Source: Ornithinimicrobium sediminis (GTDB taxonomy: Bacteria > Actinomycetota > Actinomycetes > Actinomycetales > Dermatophilaceae). Taken from it: a stretch of 64,000 nucleotides of DNA. Where the stretch lies: the NCBI RefSeq assembly GCF_021272345.1, contig NZ_JAJSDQ010000001.1:558001-622000 (forward strand), given 5' to 3'. Of this stretch, positions 24,480 to 33,089 are shown piece after piece (within the stretch, counting starts at the first letter, position 1; every line of letters starts with the position of its first letter). The translations under genes and the position numbers were made by a program. The notes under the pieces are model-generated. The model was not told where the DNA came from. It worked only from the letters and a program-made list of their open reading frames with translations, and ran no database searches.

Positions 24480-25166
24480 TCAGTCCTGCGAGGTCGCGAA
24501 CAGGTGCAGCGCGACGTCGTGCGGCAGGGAGACCCCCTGCTGGTGCTCGGCGCGGGCGAGGACGCGCTCGTCCTCCTCGTGGACCACCAGGAAGGCGCCG
24601 GGGGTCAGCCCGCTCTGCAGCAGCAGGTCCAGCACCTCCGGCTCGACCTGGGCCGGTTCGCCGATGCGCACCAGACGCACCTGGCGCGGGGTGGGACCGA
24701 CGAGGCTGGTGAGCGCCTCCCCGCCGGCGGGCGCCGTCGGCCCGTGGTCACCGAGCTCGTCGAGCCCCGGAATGGGGTTGCCGTAAGGCGAGCGCTCGTG
24801 GTCACCGATCAGCTCGAGGATGCGCTGCTCGACCCGCTCGCTCATCACGTGCTCCCAGCGACACGCCTCGTCGTGCACGTAGGCCGGGTCCAGACCGATG
24901 ACGTCCACCAGCAGCCGCTCGGCCAGCCGGTGCTTGCGCATGACCCGCATGGCCGTCACCTCGCCGAGCTCGGTGAGGTGCAGGCGCCGGTCCTCCTCGA
25001 GCTCGACCAGCCCGTCCCGCTCCATCCTCGCCACGGTCTGGGAGACCGTGGGCCCCGAGTGACCCAGCCGCTCGGCGATCCGGGCCCGCATCGGCACCAC
25101 ACCGTCCTCGACGAGCTCGAAGATGGCCTTGAGGTACATCTCGGTGGTGTCGATCAGGTCGCTCAT
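24480..25166 (-). CDS. DtxR/IdeR family metal-dependent repressor
   Basis: The 228-residue protein has the three DtxR parts: a winged helix (DTTEMYLKAIFELVEDG, SGPTVSQTVARMERDGLVEL), a dimerisation/metal domain and a C-terminal SH3-like FeoA-type domain. The DtxR metal ligands occur at the same numbers as in the type protein: Met10, His79, Glu83, His98, Cys102, Glu105 and His106. It should therefore be an iron- (or Mn-) activated repressor of uptake and storage genes. I did not find a full IdeR box in the window. It is divergent from DUF3105 across 69 bp. Confidence 0.93.
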   Translation of the reverse strand: MSDLIDTTEMYLKAIFELVEDGVVPMRARIAERLGHSGPTVSQTVARMERDGLVELEEDRRLHLTELGEVTAMRVMRKHRLAERLLVDVIGLDPAYVHDEACRWEHVMSERVEQRILELIGDHERSPYGNPIPGLDELGDHGPTAPAGGEALTSLVGPTPRQVRLVRIGEPAQVEPEVLDLLLQSGLTPGAFLVVHEEDERVLARAEHQQGVSLPHDVALHLFATSQD

Positions 25167-25235
25167 CGGTAGGGGTGCCCTTCTGTCGCGGCCGGTGGGG
25201 CGATTCTACGGTCGACCCCAGCAGAGCACCTTACG

Positions 25236-25889
25236 ATGACCACACGTCCCGTCCCGCCCGACCCGGAGGCCCGCACCATGGCCCGACAGCCGTCCTCGTC
25301 CAGCCGCACCGAGAAGGTCGCAGCACTGCAGAAGCAGGCGCGCGCGGCGGACCGTCGACGTTCCCTCATGATCTGGGGTGCCCTGGTGCTCGTGCTGGCC
25401 CTGGTCGCCGGGGCTGTCGGTTTCGCGATCGCCAGCCGGCCCACGCTGGAGGCGGTCCAGACCTACGACGACCTGAGCCAGGACCATGTCACCGAGGCGG
25501 TGGACTACGACATGAACCCGCCTGCCGGGGGGGACCACCACCCGGCCTGGTGGAACTGCGGGATCTACGACGAGCCGATCCCCACCCACCACGCGGTCCA
25601 CTCGCTCGAGCACGGTGCCGTGTGGCTCACCTACAGCCCGGACCTGCCCGAGGACCAGGTCGACTCCTTGCGTGACCTCGCCGACCAGGACTTCCTGCTC
25701 CTCTCCCCCAACGAGGGCCAGGCCTCCCCCGTCGTGGCGACCGCGTGGGGGGTGCAGCTCGAGGTCGACACCGCCGACGACGAGCGGCTGCCCCGGTTCA
25801 TCCGGGAGTACCGCCAGGGCCCGCAGACGCCCGAGCCCGGTGCGGCGTGCACCGGCGGCACCACGACCGACCTCGTCACCGGCCGATGA
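25236..25889 (+). CDS. DUF3105 membrane-anchored protein
   Basis: The 217-residue protein has an alternative start at Met15. A basic N-terminus precedes one membrane helix (LMIWGALVLVLALVAGAVGFAI). The exported domain has the DUF3105 block PPAGGDHHPAWWNCGIYDEP and PTHHAVHSLEHGAVWLTYSP, rich in His and Cys and suggestive of metal binding. DUF3105 and DUF305 genes are often neighbours. Here the DUF305 start overlaps this stop by four bases, indicating translational coupling. The function is not established; copper handling is an inference from the paired family. Confidence 0.87.
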   Translation: MTTRPVPPDPEARTMARQPSSSSRTEKVAALQKQARAADRRRSLMIWGALVLVLALVAGAVGFAIASRPTLEAVQTYDDLSQDHVTEAVDYDMNPPAGGDHHPAWWNCGIYDEPIPTHHAVHSLEHGAVWLTYSPDLPEDQVDSLRDLADQDFLLLSPNEGQASPVVATAWGVQLEVDTADDERLPRFIREYRQGPQTPEPGAACTGGTTTDLVTGR

Positions 25890-26599
25890 GCGAGACGTCC
25901 ACCTCCATGTCACGCTCCGCCCTGGTGGCGGTGGCCGCCGCTCTCCTGGTGGCGCTGGCCGTCCTGCTCTACGTGCTGCTGCGCCCCCAGTCCCCCGGCG
26001 ACGACAGCGTCGAGGCCGGCTTCGCCCGCGACATGAGCGAGCACCACGCCCAGGCGGTGCAGATGTCCCTGCAGGTGATACAGGCGTCGGACTCCACCGA
26101 CGTCGACGTGCTCGCCTACGACATCGCCACGGCACAGAGCAACCAGCTGGGCCAGATGGAGGCCTGGCTGCGTGCCTGGGACCTCTCGCAGGCCCGGGAC
26201 GGCGAGCGCATGGCCTGGATGGACTCCGCGGACGGTGAGGGACACGGCGCCGACCACGACGGCGCGACCACCTCCGACGAGGCCGCGGCCGCGACGGCAC
26301 GGCCCGGTGACCCCGACTACCGCCCGATGCCGGGCATGGCCACGCAGGCCGAGCTGGACAGCCTCGTCCAGGCCGAGGGCGAGGAGGCGGAGATCCTCTA
26401 CCTGCAGCTGATGACGACGCACCACCTCGCCGGGGTGCAGATGGCCCAGGCTGCGCTCGACGCCGCCAACGACGGCGAGGTGCGGCGCCTGGCGCAGGCG
26501 ATGGTCAACGGGCAGCGGTCCGAGGTCATGCTGATGGCCTCGATGCTGGCCGAGCGTGGAGCCGAGCCTCGCGAGGACCTGGCTGCCCTGGGCTACTGA
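25886..26599 (+). CDS. DUF305 family exported protein
   Basis: The ATG at 25886 overlaps the DUF3105 stop (ATGA); 237 residues. A membrane anchor (ALVAVAAALLVALAVLLYVLL) is followed by a helical ferritin-like domain. It has two similar halves, each with an HH pair: DMSEHHAQAVQMSLQV and MTTHHLAGVQMAQAAL. Met-rich segments and a His/Asp-rich linker (GEGHGADHDG) are typical of DUF305, some members of which are linked to copper. It is co-expressed with DUF3105. Confidence 0.88.
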   Translation: MSETSTSMSRSALVAVAAALLVALAVLLYVLLRPQSPGDDSVEAGFARDMSEHHAQAVQMSLQVIQASDSTDVDVLAYDIATAQSNQLGQMEAWLRAWDLSQARDGERMAWMDSADGEGHGADHDGATTSDEAAAATARPGDPDYRPMPGMATQAELDSLVQAEGEEAEILYLQLMTTHHLAGVQMAQAALDAANDGEVRRLAQAMVNGQRSEVMLMASMLAERGAEPREDLAALGY

Positions 26600-26647
26600 C
26601 CGCGGGCCCACGCGGGGCGCCGGTCCACGGCCCGAGGGAGCTGCAGC

Positions 26648-27328
26648 TCAGGGCTGCAGGCGGGTGAGCGTCCAGGCCGAGGCGTCGCTCAGGTCACCCT
26701 CGCGGGTCCGGGTGAGCACGAGCCGGTCGTGCAGACGGCTGGGCCGGCCGGCCCAGAACTCCACCCGGTGCGGCTCGACCCAGTAGCCACCCCAGAAGTC
26801 CGGCACCGGGACGTCGTCGAGGCCACCGTGGTCGGGGAAGCGGGCGGCATACTCCTCGTGCTGCCGCTCCAGGTCCTCCCTGGAGGAGGCGGGACGCGAC
26901 TGCGCGGACGCCCAGGCGCTGATCCGTGAGGACCATGGCCGGGAGCGGAAGTAGGCGGCCACCGCCTCCCGTTCGACCGGGACGGCCACGCCCTGGAGGC
27001 GGACCGCGCGGAACATCGACGGCCACACCAGGGAGGCCGCCACCCTGGCGTCCGTGCGGATCTGGTCGCCCTTGGCCGACTGCAGGTTGGTGAGGAAGCC
27101 CAGCCCGCGCGGCTCGAGCATGCGCATGAGCACCGTCCTCACGTCGGGCTGCCCGGTCGCGTCCACCGTGGCGACCGAGAGTGCCATCGGCTCCGGGACG
27201 TCACCGTGCTGGGCGTGGCGGACGACCGCGGCCTCGACCCAGGCGGCGATCTGCTGCAGCGGCGTGGGCGCCAGGTCGGCCTCGGCCAGCCCTTCGCCCG
27301 TGTAGTCGATGCGCCCGTCGAGTGCCAT
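26648..27328 (-). CDS. pdxH: Pyridoxamine 5'-phosphate oxidase
   Basis: The 226-residue protein has the split-barrel FMN-binding domain with PdxH motifs: MALSVATVDATGQPDVRTVLMR, the FLTNLQSAKGDQI FMN-phosphate strand, FRAVRLQGVAVPV, PWSSRISAWASAQSRP and the C-terminal dimerisation segment FWAGRPSRLHDRLVL. It oxidises pyridoxine or pyridoxamine phosphate to pyridoxal 5'-phosphate. PLP is used by several products in this window, such as HemL. It is divergent from the small basic protein at 27393. Confidence 0.93.
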   Translation of the reverse strand: MALDGRIDYTGEGLAEADLAPTPLQQIAAWVEAAVVRHAQHGDVPEPMALSVATVDATGQPDVRTVLMRMLEPRGLGFLTNLQSAKGDQIRTDARVAASLVWPSMFRAVRLQGVAVPVEREAVAAYFRSRPWSSRISAWASAQSRPASSREDLERQHEEYAARFPDHGGLDDVPVPDFWGGYWVEPHRVEFWAGRPSRLHDRLVLTRTREGDLSDASAWTLTRLQP

Positions 27329-27392
27329 GCGGACAGTGTCGCACCGGCGACCTAAGGTGGGGTGGACAGGTGCACAGGAGGAGGACGGGGCA

Positions 27393-27977
27393 GTGGCAGG
27401 CAAGAACAAGGCGGTCGGCATGGCCATCAAGTACGGCCCGCTGGTCTACCCCGCGGTGCGGAAGTACGGCCCCCAGGTCTGGGAGCAGGTCCGTGCGCAG
27501 CGCGAGCCGGCTGAGCGTTTCGTGCAGGACAAGGTCGCCAAGGGCAACCAGCGCAAGAAGGCGCTGCAGCACGCCGGCACCGTGGTCGACGGAAGCGTGC
27601 TGCAGGTGTTCCACCGCAACACCGCGCACTGGGTCGTCTTCTCCGGCGACGAGCCGATCGCGGTCCACCCGCCGACCACCGCGCCGTACGAGGTGCTGCT
27701 CAAGCATGCCGACCTGTCCACCAGGGTGCGCCCCGGCGAGGGCACCCGGCTGCCGCGGCCGCACCGGCCGAGGCCCGCGACGGGCTCGACCAGCCGGCGC
27801 AGGGCGGGTCGCACGCCGGCGAGCTCCCAGGTGCGCCACCACGACGACGAGACCGGCACCGCCGACGCCGGCGACGCAGGCACGCAGGGTCGGCTGTCGC
27901 CGGCACCCGGGTCGGGCGGCACCTCCGAGGACCCGGGTGGACCCCAGGCTCCGGAGGGTCAGCGCCCGACGGCGTAG
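27393..27977 (+). CDS. Basic protein of unknown function
   Basis: The GTG at 27393 has AGGAGGAGG upstream; the protein has 194 residues. The first 115 residues look structured (AVGMAIKYGPLVYPAVRKYG, VLQVFHRNTAHWVVFSGDEPIAVHPP), a small alpha/beta domain preceded by basic helices. The last 75 residues are disordered, Arg/Pro- then Gly/Asp/Pro-rich. It has no membrane segment or known motif. I recognise similar short proteins in other Micrococcales but know no function. Its 3' end overlaps the convergent GGT gene by 19 bases. Confidence 0.7.
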   Translation: MAGKNKAVGMAIKYGPLVYPAVRKYGPQVWEQVRAQREPAERFVQDKVAKGNQRKKALQHAGTVVDGSVLQVFHRNTAHWVVFSGDEPIAVHPPTTAPYEVLLKHADLSTRVRPGEGTRLPRPHRPRPATGSTSRRRAGRTPASSQVRHHDDETGTADAGDAGTQGRLSPAPGSGGTSEDPGGPQAPEGQRPTA

Positions 27978-29719
27978 CCCTGCATGCCGCGCGGGTTGGC
28001 CCCGGCGGTCAGCACACCGGTGTGCGGGTCCCGGCCCACGGCACACATCCGGCCGAGGGTCCACGGCCCCTGTACCTGGAGCCGGTGCCCGCGCTCGGCG
28101 AGCGCCTGCAGCACCTGCGCTCCGACGCGCTCCTCCGCGACGAGCACGCCGGGCTCGGTGGCTCGGGGGTAGAACGAGCCGGGGAAGCTGGTGGTGTGGA
28201 ACATCGGTGCGTCGATGGCCTCCTGGAGGCCTGCGCCGCCGGCCAGGTGGCGGAGCAGGAAGAGCGACTGCCACTGGTCCTGCTGGTCCCCGCCCGGTGA
28301 GCCGCAGGCGAGCACCGGCTCGCCGTCACGCAGCACGAGGGTCGGGCTCAGGGTGGTGCGCGGTCGTCGTCCCGGCACGAGCGAGGACGGCAGGCCCTCC
28401 TCCAGCCACATCATCTGCAGCCTGCTGCCCAGGGGGAAGCCCAGCTCGGGCACGACGGGTGAGGACTGCAGCCACCCCCCGCTCGGCGTCGCCGAGATCA
28501 TGTTGCCCCACCGGTCGACGACGTCCACATGACATGTGTCCCCGCGGGTCACGCCGTCGCGTCGCACGGTGGGCTCACCGACGGTGGCGTCGACCGGGTG
28601 CTCGACCTCCGTGCGCGCCAGCACCGCCAGCCGGGGCTCCTGCCCTGCGGGCGCGCCGGGGCGCACCGACAGGTCGGCCTGGGCACCGATGAGGCCGGCC
28701 CGCTGCGCTGCGTAGGCCGGGTCCAGGAGGGCCTCGAGGGGCACGTCTGCGCTGTCGCCGAACCACGCCTCACGGTCGGCCATGGCCAGCTTCCACGCCT
28801 CCACGATGCGGTGCACACCCTCGGCGGAGCCGGGATCGGCGTCCCCCGCCATCTGCAGCACCTGCAGCAGGGTGGGCCCCTGCCCCCACGGCCCGGTCTT
28901 GGCGATGGTGTGCCCCCGCCAGTCGAGGGTCACCGGCTCCTCCCAGGAGGCACGGTATGCCGCCAGGTCCGCCCCGGTGACCACCCCGGGCAGCACCTGT
29001 CCTCCGCTGTGCCGGTGCGGACGACGGGCGAACCGGTCGACCGCCTCGGCGACGAAGCCCTGCGACCAGGCGGCGCGCACCGCCTCGATCCGTGCCTCGC
29101 GGCTGCCTCCGGCGTCGTCGCCGGCGCGCACCAGTGCGGCGAGCGTGTCGGCCCAGGCCGTGTTGCGGTGCAGCTCACCGGATGCCGGGGCCCGGCCGCC
29201 GTGCAGCCAGACCTCGGCGGAGGTCGGCCAGTGGTCGCTGAAGAGGTCGGCCACGCGCTCGACCGTCGCGCTGACCGCAGCCAGCAGCGGGTGACCGTGC
29301 CGGGCGTAGTGCTCGGCCGGGGCCAGCACCTGCGCCGGGGTCATCGTGCCGTGGTCACGCAGCAGCAGCATCCACGCGTCGAACGCCCCCGGCACAGCGG
29401 TCGCCAGCGGGCCGGAGCCGGGCACCATGGTGAGCCCCGCCGCTCGGAAGTGCTCGGCGGTGGCACCCGCAGGCGCCGGGCCCTGGCCGCACAGGACCTG
29501 GGGCGTGCCGCCCGAGCGTCCGACGATGGCGGGCAGGTCACCCCCGGGGCCGTTCAGGTGCGGCTCCACGACGTGGAGCACGAAGCCTGCGGCCACCGCC
29601 GCGTCGTAGGCGTTGCCGCCCAGCTCGAGGAGTCGCATGGCGCTCTGGGAGGCGATCCAGTGCGTGCTCGAGACCATGCCGTAGGTGCCGCTGAGGGTCG
29701 GTCGCGTCGTGAACGTCAT
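27959..29719 (-). CDS. Gamma-glutamyltransferase family protein
   Basis: The 586-residue protein is an Ntn-hydrolase of the GGT family. The N-terminal part has ASQSAMRLLELGGNAYDAAVAAGFVLHVVEPHLNGPGGD. The autoprocessing Thr is in RGDTCHVDVVDRWGNM, where most GGTs have T-T-H. The GSPGGDQQDQW segment and the glycine-rich C-terminus match the small subunit. No signal peptide is visible, unlike periplasmic GGTs, so it may be a cytoplasmic acylase-like member. It is the last gene of the marR-MFS-microprotein-GGT operon (ATGA overlap upstream). Confidence 0.88.
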   Translation of the reverse strand: MTFTTRPTLSGTYGMVSSTHWIASQSAMRLLELGGNAYDAAVAAGFVLHVVEPHLNGPGGDLPAIVGRSGGTPQVLCGQGPAPAGATAEHFRAAGLTMVPGSGPLATAVPGAFDAWMLLLRDHGTMTPAQVLAPAEHYARHGHPLLAAVSATVERVADLFSDHWPTSAEVWLHGGRAPASGELHRNTAWADTLAALVRAGDDAGGSREARIEAVRAAWSQGFVAEAVDRFARRPHRHSGGQVLPGVVTGADLAAYRASWEEPVTLDWRGHTIAKTGPWGQGPTLLQVLQMAGDADPGSAEGVHRIVEAWKLAMADREAWFGDSADVPLEALLDPAYAAQRAGLIGAQADLSVRPGAPAGQEPRLAVLARTEVEHPVDATVGEPTVRRDGVTRGDTCHVDVVDRWGNMISATPSGGWLQSSPVVPELGFPLGSRLQMMWLEEGLPSSLVPGRRPRTTLSPTLVLRDGEPVLACGSPGGDQQDQWQSLFLLRHLAGGAGLQEAIDAPMFHTTSFPGSFYPRATEPGVLVAEERVGAQVLQALAERGHRLQVQGPWTLGRMCAVGRDPHTGVLTAGANPRGMQGYAVGR

Positions 29720-29808
29720 ACGGCACCTGCCAGGGCGGCGACCGCGGCCACGAGGATCATGAGCGCGAGCGCGGCGAGGACGACCATGCGTCGGGTGCGG
29801 GCGTCCAT
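29716..29808 (-). CDS. 30-residue membrane microprotein
   Basis: A start at 29808 shares its A with the MFS stop (TGATG) and the stop overlaps the GGT start by four bases (ATGA). The peptide has a basic N-terminus (MDARTRRM) and one strong membrane helix, VVLAALALMILVAAVAALAG. The double coupling and the ideal membrane topology argue for a real gene rather than a spacer. It may assist the neighbouring transporter, but that is inference. Confidence 0.5.
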   Translation of the reverse strand: MDARTRRMVVLAALALMILVAAVAALAGAV

Positions 29809-31091
29809 CACCGCGCCTGCTCGGGCATGGCCTGGACCGGGCCCCGGACGAGGTGGACCGGCCGGGTGAGACGGTGCCCACGCCGCAGGCGGATGTCATC
29901 GGTGCGCATGAGGTAGATGGTCGCAGCCACGGCCGCCGACCCGCACATCACGGTGGCGATGAGGATGGTCCACCGAGCACCGAACGTGTCGCCGACCCAC
30001 CCGATCATCGGCGCACCCAGCGGGGTGCCGCCCATGAAGACCGCCATGTAGAGCGACATCACCCTGCTGCGCACCGCGGGGTCGACCGAGGTCTGGACCA
30101 TGGCGTTGGCGGTCACCATGACGGTGAGGGCGAACAGCCCGGTCGGCACCATGATCACGGCGTAGAGGGTCCACGACGGCGCCAGGCCGAGCGCGAGCGT
30201 GCACGCGGTGAAGCCCATCAGCGCCCCGATGAGGCGCCGCCACCGAGGGCGCTCCTGACGGGCCGCGACCAGGGCACCGCCCAGCGAGCCGATCGCCATG
30301 ACCGAGCTGATCAGGCCCAGGTCCTCCACTCCCCCCTCGAACACCTCGGTGACCATGAGGGCGTTGGTGAGCTGGAAGTTCATGCCGAAGGTGCCGTGCA
30401 CGAAGACCAGCGCCAGGATCAGCATGATGTCCGGGCGGCCCCGCACGTAGACGACGCCCTCCCGGATCCGCCCCCGGCCCCGGCTGCGGGGCGCGGGCGT
30501 GAGCTCGGTGGGGTTGAGCGTGACGAGGGCGATGATCACGGCCACGAAGGTCGCGGCGTTGATCAGCAGGGTCGGGCCGGTGCCGAAGGCCGCGATGAGG
30601 AAGCCGGCCGCCGCCGGGCCGATGAGGCGTCCGCCGTGGAAGGAGGCGCTGTTGAGGCCCACGGCGTTGGTGATCCGGTCCGGGGGCACCATCTCGGAGA
30701 CGAAGGACTGGCGCGAGGGGGCGTCGATGGCCGCGGCGGTGCCCTGGACGAAGGCCAGGACATACATGTGCCACAGCTGCATGACGCCGCTGATGACCAG
30801 GACACCCATGGCGATCGCGGTCAGCGCCATGACGGACTGGGTCACCAGCATCACGCGCCGCTTGGGGAAGCGGTCGCCGATGGCGCCCCCGATGGGCGCC
30901 AGCAGCAGCATCGGCAGGAACTGCAGGCCGGTCACGATCCCCAGGGCCGAGGCCGAGCGGTTGGTGAGCTCGGTGAGCACCACCCAGTCCTGGGCCACCC
31001 GGCCCATCCAGGTGCCGGTGTTGGAGACGATGGCCCCGGTGGCGTAGATGCGGTAGTTGCGCACGGAGAGCGCGGCGAACATCGCGCTCAC
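29808..31091 (-). CDS. MFS exporter (EntS/DUF894-like)
   Basis: The 427-residue protein has twelve predicted helices. The N-terminal SVRNYRIYATGAIVSNTGTWMGRVAQDWVVL block and the loop 2-3 motif GGAIGDRFPKRRV (MFS motif A) are typical of the EntS/MefA-type exporters. A repeated motif A-like GWVGDTFGARW lies in the second half. It starts at a GTG overlapping the stop of marR (GTGA). Control by that MarR and a drug or siderophore-like export role are likely; the substrate is unknown. Confidence 0.88.
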   Translation of the reverse strand: MSAMFAALSVRNYRIYATGAIVSNTGTWMGRVAQDWVVLTELTNRSASALGIVTGLQFLPMLLLAPIGGAIGDRFPKRRVMLVTQSVMALTAIAMGVLVISGVMQLWHMYVLAFVQGTAAAIDAPSRQSFVSEMVPPDRITNAVGLNSASFHGGRLIGPAAAGFLIAAFGTGPTLLINAATFVAVIIALVTLNPTELTPAPRSRGRGRIREGVVYVRGRPDIMLILALVFVHGTFGMNFQLTNALMVTEVFEGGVEDLGLISSVMAIGSLGGALVAARQERPRWRRLIGALMGFTACTLALGLAPSWTLYAVIMVPTGLFALTVMVTANAMVQTSVDPAVRSRVMSLYMAVFMGGTPLGAPMIGWVGDTFGARWTILIATVMCGSAAVAATIYLMRTDDIRLRRGHRLTRPVHLVRGPVQAMPEQAR

Positions 31092-31540
31092 CGGGCGACC
31101 ACCTCCTCCAGCAGTGCCGTCGCACGGCGCAGCACGGCCCGGTCGTCCTCGGACAGGCCCTCCAGGCGCACGGCCATCCAGGCGTCCCGCTGGGCGCGCT
31201 CCTGGGCGATGACCTGCTCCCCCAGCGTCGTGAGCGACAGCACGACGACCCGTCCGTCGCGGGCGTCGGCCGCCCGCTGCACGAAGCCGCGCTCGACGAG
31301 GGCACCGACCGTCCGGCTCATGCTCGGGGCGGTGACGCGCTCCTGACCGGCCAGGTCACCGGCGGTGCGGGGCTGCTCCGACAGCCGCACCAGCACGCTG
31401 AACTGGTGCGGCGCGAGCTGCGTCGTGGTCTCGAAGCGCACCCGGCGGCTGACCCTCATACAGGCCATCCGCAGGTCGTGCGCCAGCGCGGCCACGGAGG
31501 GCTCGGGCGGGGTCGTCGCGGGGGGTCGGGGACCTGTCAC
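31088..31540 (-). CDS. MarR family transcriptional regulator
   Basis: The 150-residue protein starts at a GTG. The winged helix is complete (LAPHQFSVLVRLSEQPRTAG, then DLAGQERVTAPSMSRTVGAL) with the wing ADARDGRVVVLSLTTLG containing D-x-R. It opens an operon with an MFS exporter, and a 15-bp perfect palindrome at 31555-31569 lies 14 bases upstream. Classic autorepression with induction by the exported compound is likely. Confidence 0.9.
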   Translation of the reverse strand: MTGPRPPATTPPEPSVAALAHDLRMACMRVSRRVRFETTTQLAPHQFSVLVRLSEQPRTAGDLAGQERVTAPSMSRTVGALVERGFVQRAADARDGRVVVLSLTTLGEQVIAQERAQRDAWMAVRLEGLSEDDRAVLRRATALLEEVVAR

Positions 31541-31554
31541 GCACCGGACAACTG

Positions 31555-31569
31555 GTTAGCCAGGCTAAC
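31555..31569. promoter_or_regulatory. Perfect palindromic MarR operator
   Basis: GTTAGCC-A-GGCTAAC is a perfect 15-bp palindrome centred at 31562, just upstream of the marR start at 31540. It contains a TAGCCT-type -10 sequence, so binding would block the promoter. The AzgA gene ends at 31581 on the other side. Confidence 0.7.
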
Positions 31570-31580
31570 TATTCCCCTCC

Positions 31581-33050
31581 TCAGGCGCCGAGCAGGTCCC
31601 GCAGCGGGTCGATCGCGAAGTAGACGACGAAGAGGCCCGCCACGACCCAGAGCAGGGGATGCACCACCCCGGCCTTGCCCCGCACGACCTTGAGCAGCAC
31701 GTAGCTGACGAAGCCTGCGCCGATGCCGGCGGTGATCGAGTAGGTGAACGGCATGAGCACGATGGTGAGGAAGGCCGGGAAGGCGATCTCCAGGTCGGCC
31801 CAGTCGATGCCGATCACCTGCTGCATCATCAGGAAGCCGACGACCACCAGCGCCGGGGTGGCGGCCTCGTAGGGCACCACGGCGACCAGCGGGGACAGGA
31901 AGGTCGCCACCAGGAAGAGCGCACCGGTGACCACCGAGGCCAGCCCGGTGCGAGCACCCTCCCCCACCCCGGAGGCGGACTCGATGTATGCCGTGTTGCT
32001 GCTCACGCCTGCCGCTCCGCCCGCCGCGGCGGCCAGCGAGTCGACCACCAGGATGCGCCGGGTGTTGGGCGGGTTGCCGTCCTCGTCGAGCAGGCCTGCC
32101 TCGGCCCCGACCGCGACCATGGTGCCCATCGTGTCGAAGAAGTCGGCGAGCATGAGGGTGAAGACCAGCAGGAAGACCGACACGACGCCGATGGCCTGGA
32201 AGGAGCCGAGCAGGTTGAACTCCCCGACGAGGCTGAAGTCGGGGGTCCGCACCAGGGCGTCGGGCAGCGCAGGTGAGCTCAGCCCCCACCCCGTCGGGTT
32301 GACCACGGCACCGCTCTCGTCGGTCTGCGGCCCGATCTGCATCGTGGCCTCGAGCACGAACGCCAGCACGGTCGCGCCGATGATGCCGTAGAGGATGGCG
32401 CCCTGCTTGCGCAGCACCATCAGCGAGATGATCGTGAACAGGCCGACCACGAAGACCAGCGTCGGCCACCCGGCGAGGAAGCCACCCACGCCCAGCTCCA
32501 CCGGCACCGGACCGCCCTCGGGCTTGCGGACCACGCCCGCGTCGACCAGCCCGATGATGGTGATGAACAGGCCGATGCCGACGCTGATGGCCGTCTTGAG
32601 CTGGGTGGGGATCGCCCGGAAGACGGCCTCGCGGAAGCCGGTGAGCACCAGCGCCAGGATGATCAGGCCCTCGATGACGACCAGGCCCATCGCGTCGGCC
32701 CACGTCATGCCCTCGATGCTGGCGATGCCGTAGGCCACGAACGCGTTGAGACCCAGGCCCGTGGCCAGCGCGAGCGGGTAGTTGGCGACGACGCCCATCA
32801 TGATGCTCATCACCCCGGCCACCAAAGCCGTCACGGCGGCGATGACGGCGAGGTCTCCCCCGGCCAGGAGCTCCCCGGTGCCGTCGGGGACGGTGCCGAT
32901 GATCAGCGGGTTGAGCACCACGATGTAGGCCATCGTGAAGAACGTGGCCAGCCCGCCGCGCACCTCGCGGCCGAGGGTCGAGCCGCGCTCGGAGATGCGG
33001 AAGTAGCGGTCCACCCCGGTGGCGGTCGGGCGGGAGGTCGTGGTCGACAT
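31581..33050 (-). CDS. AzgA-type adenine/guanine/hypoxanthine permease (NCS2)
   Basis: The 489-residue protein starts at an ATG with AGAGG upstream. It opens with the AzgA hallmark FRISERGSTLGREVRGGLATFFTMAYIVVLNPLI and has about 13 helices. Family blocks include LALATGLGLNAFVAYG, ADFFDTMGTMVAVGAEAGLLDEDGN and VSSNTAYIESASGVGEGARTGLASVVTG. It imports purine bases with protons. It is divergent from DUF2530, a pairing I have often seen in actinobacteria. Confidence 0.92.
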   Translation of the reverse strand: MSTTTSRPTATGVDRYFRISERGSTLGREVRGGLATFFTMAYIVVLNPLIIGTVPDGTGELLAGGDLAVIAAVTALVAGVMSIMMGVVANYPLALATGLGLNAFVAYGIASIEGMTWADAMGLVVIEGLIILALVLTGFREAVFRAIPTQLKTAISVGIGLFITIIGLVDAGVVRKPEGGPVPVELGVGGFLAGWPTLVFVVGLFTIISLMVLRKQGAILYGIIGATVLAFVLEATMQIGPQTDESGAVVNPTGWGLSSPALPDALVRTPDFSLVGEFNLLGSFQAIGVVSVFLLVFTLMLADFFDTMGTMVAVGAEAGLLDEDGNPPNTRRILVVDSLAAAAGGAAGVSSNTAYIESASGVGEGARTGLASVVTGALFLVATFLSPLVAVVPYEAATPALVVVGFLMMQQVIGIDWADLEIAFPAFLTIVLMPFTYSITAGIGAGFVSYVLLKVVRGKAGVVHPLLWVVAGLFVVYFAIDPLRDLLGA

Positions 33051-33077
33051 GCGGCATACCTCTGGTGGGTCGTTGTC

Positions 33078-33089
33078 TACAGTGGCGGT
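33078..33089 (+). promoter_or_regulatory. Probable leaderless -10 element
   Basis: TACAGT (33078-33083) is exactly six bases before the GTG at 33090, with no Shine-Dalgarno sequence. Confidence 0.5.

Noticed and set aside
31555-31569. Palindrome considered as an IdeR/DtxR box
   Set aside because: The centre and spacing (7-1-7) do not fit the 19-bp IdeR consensus, and it lies directly before a marR gene.
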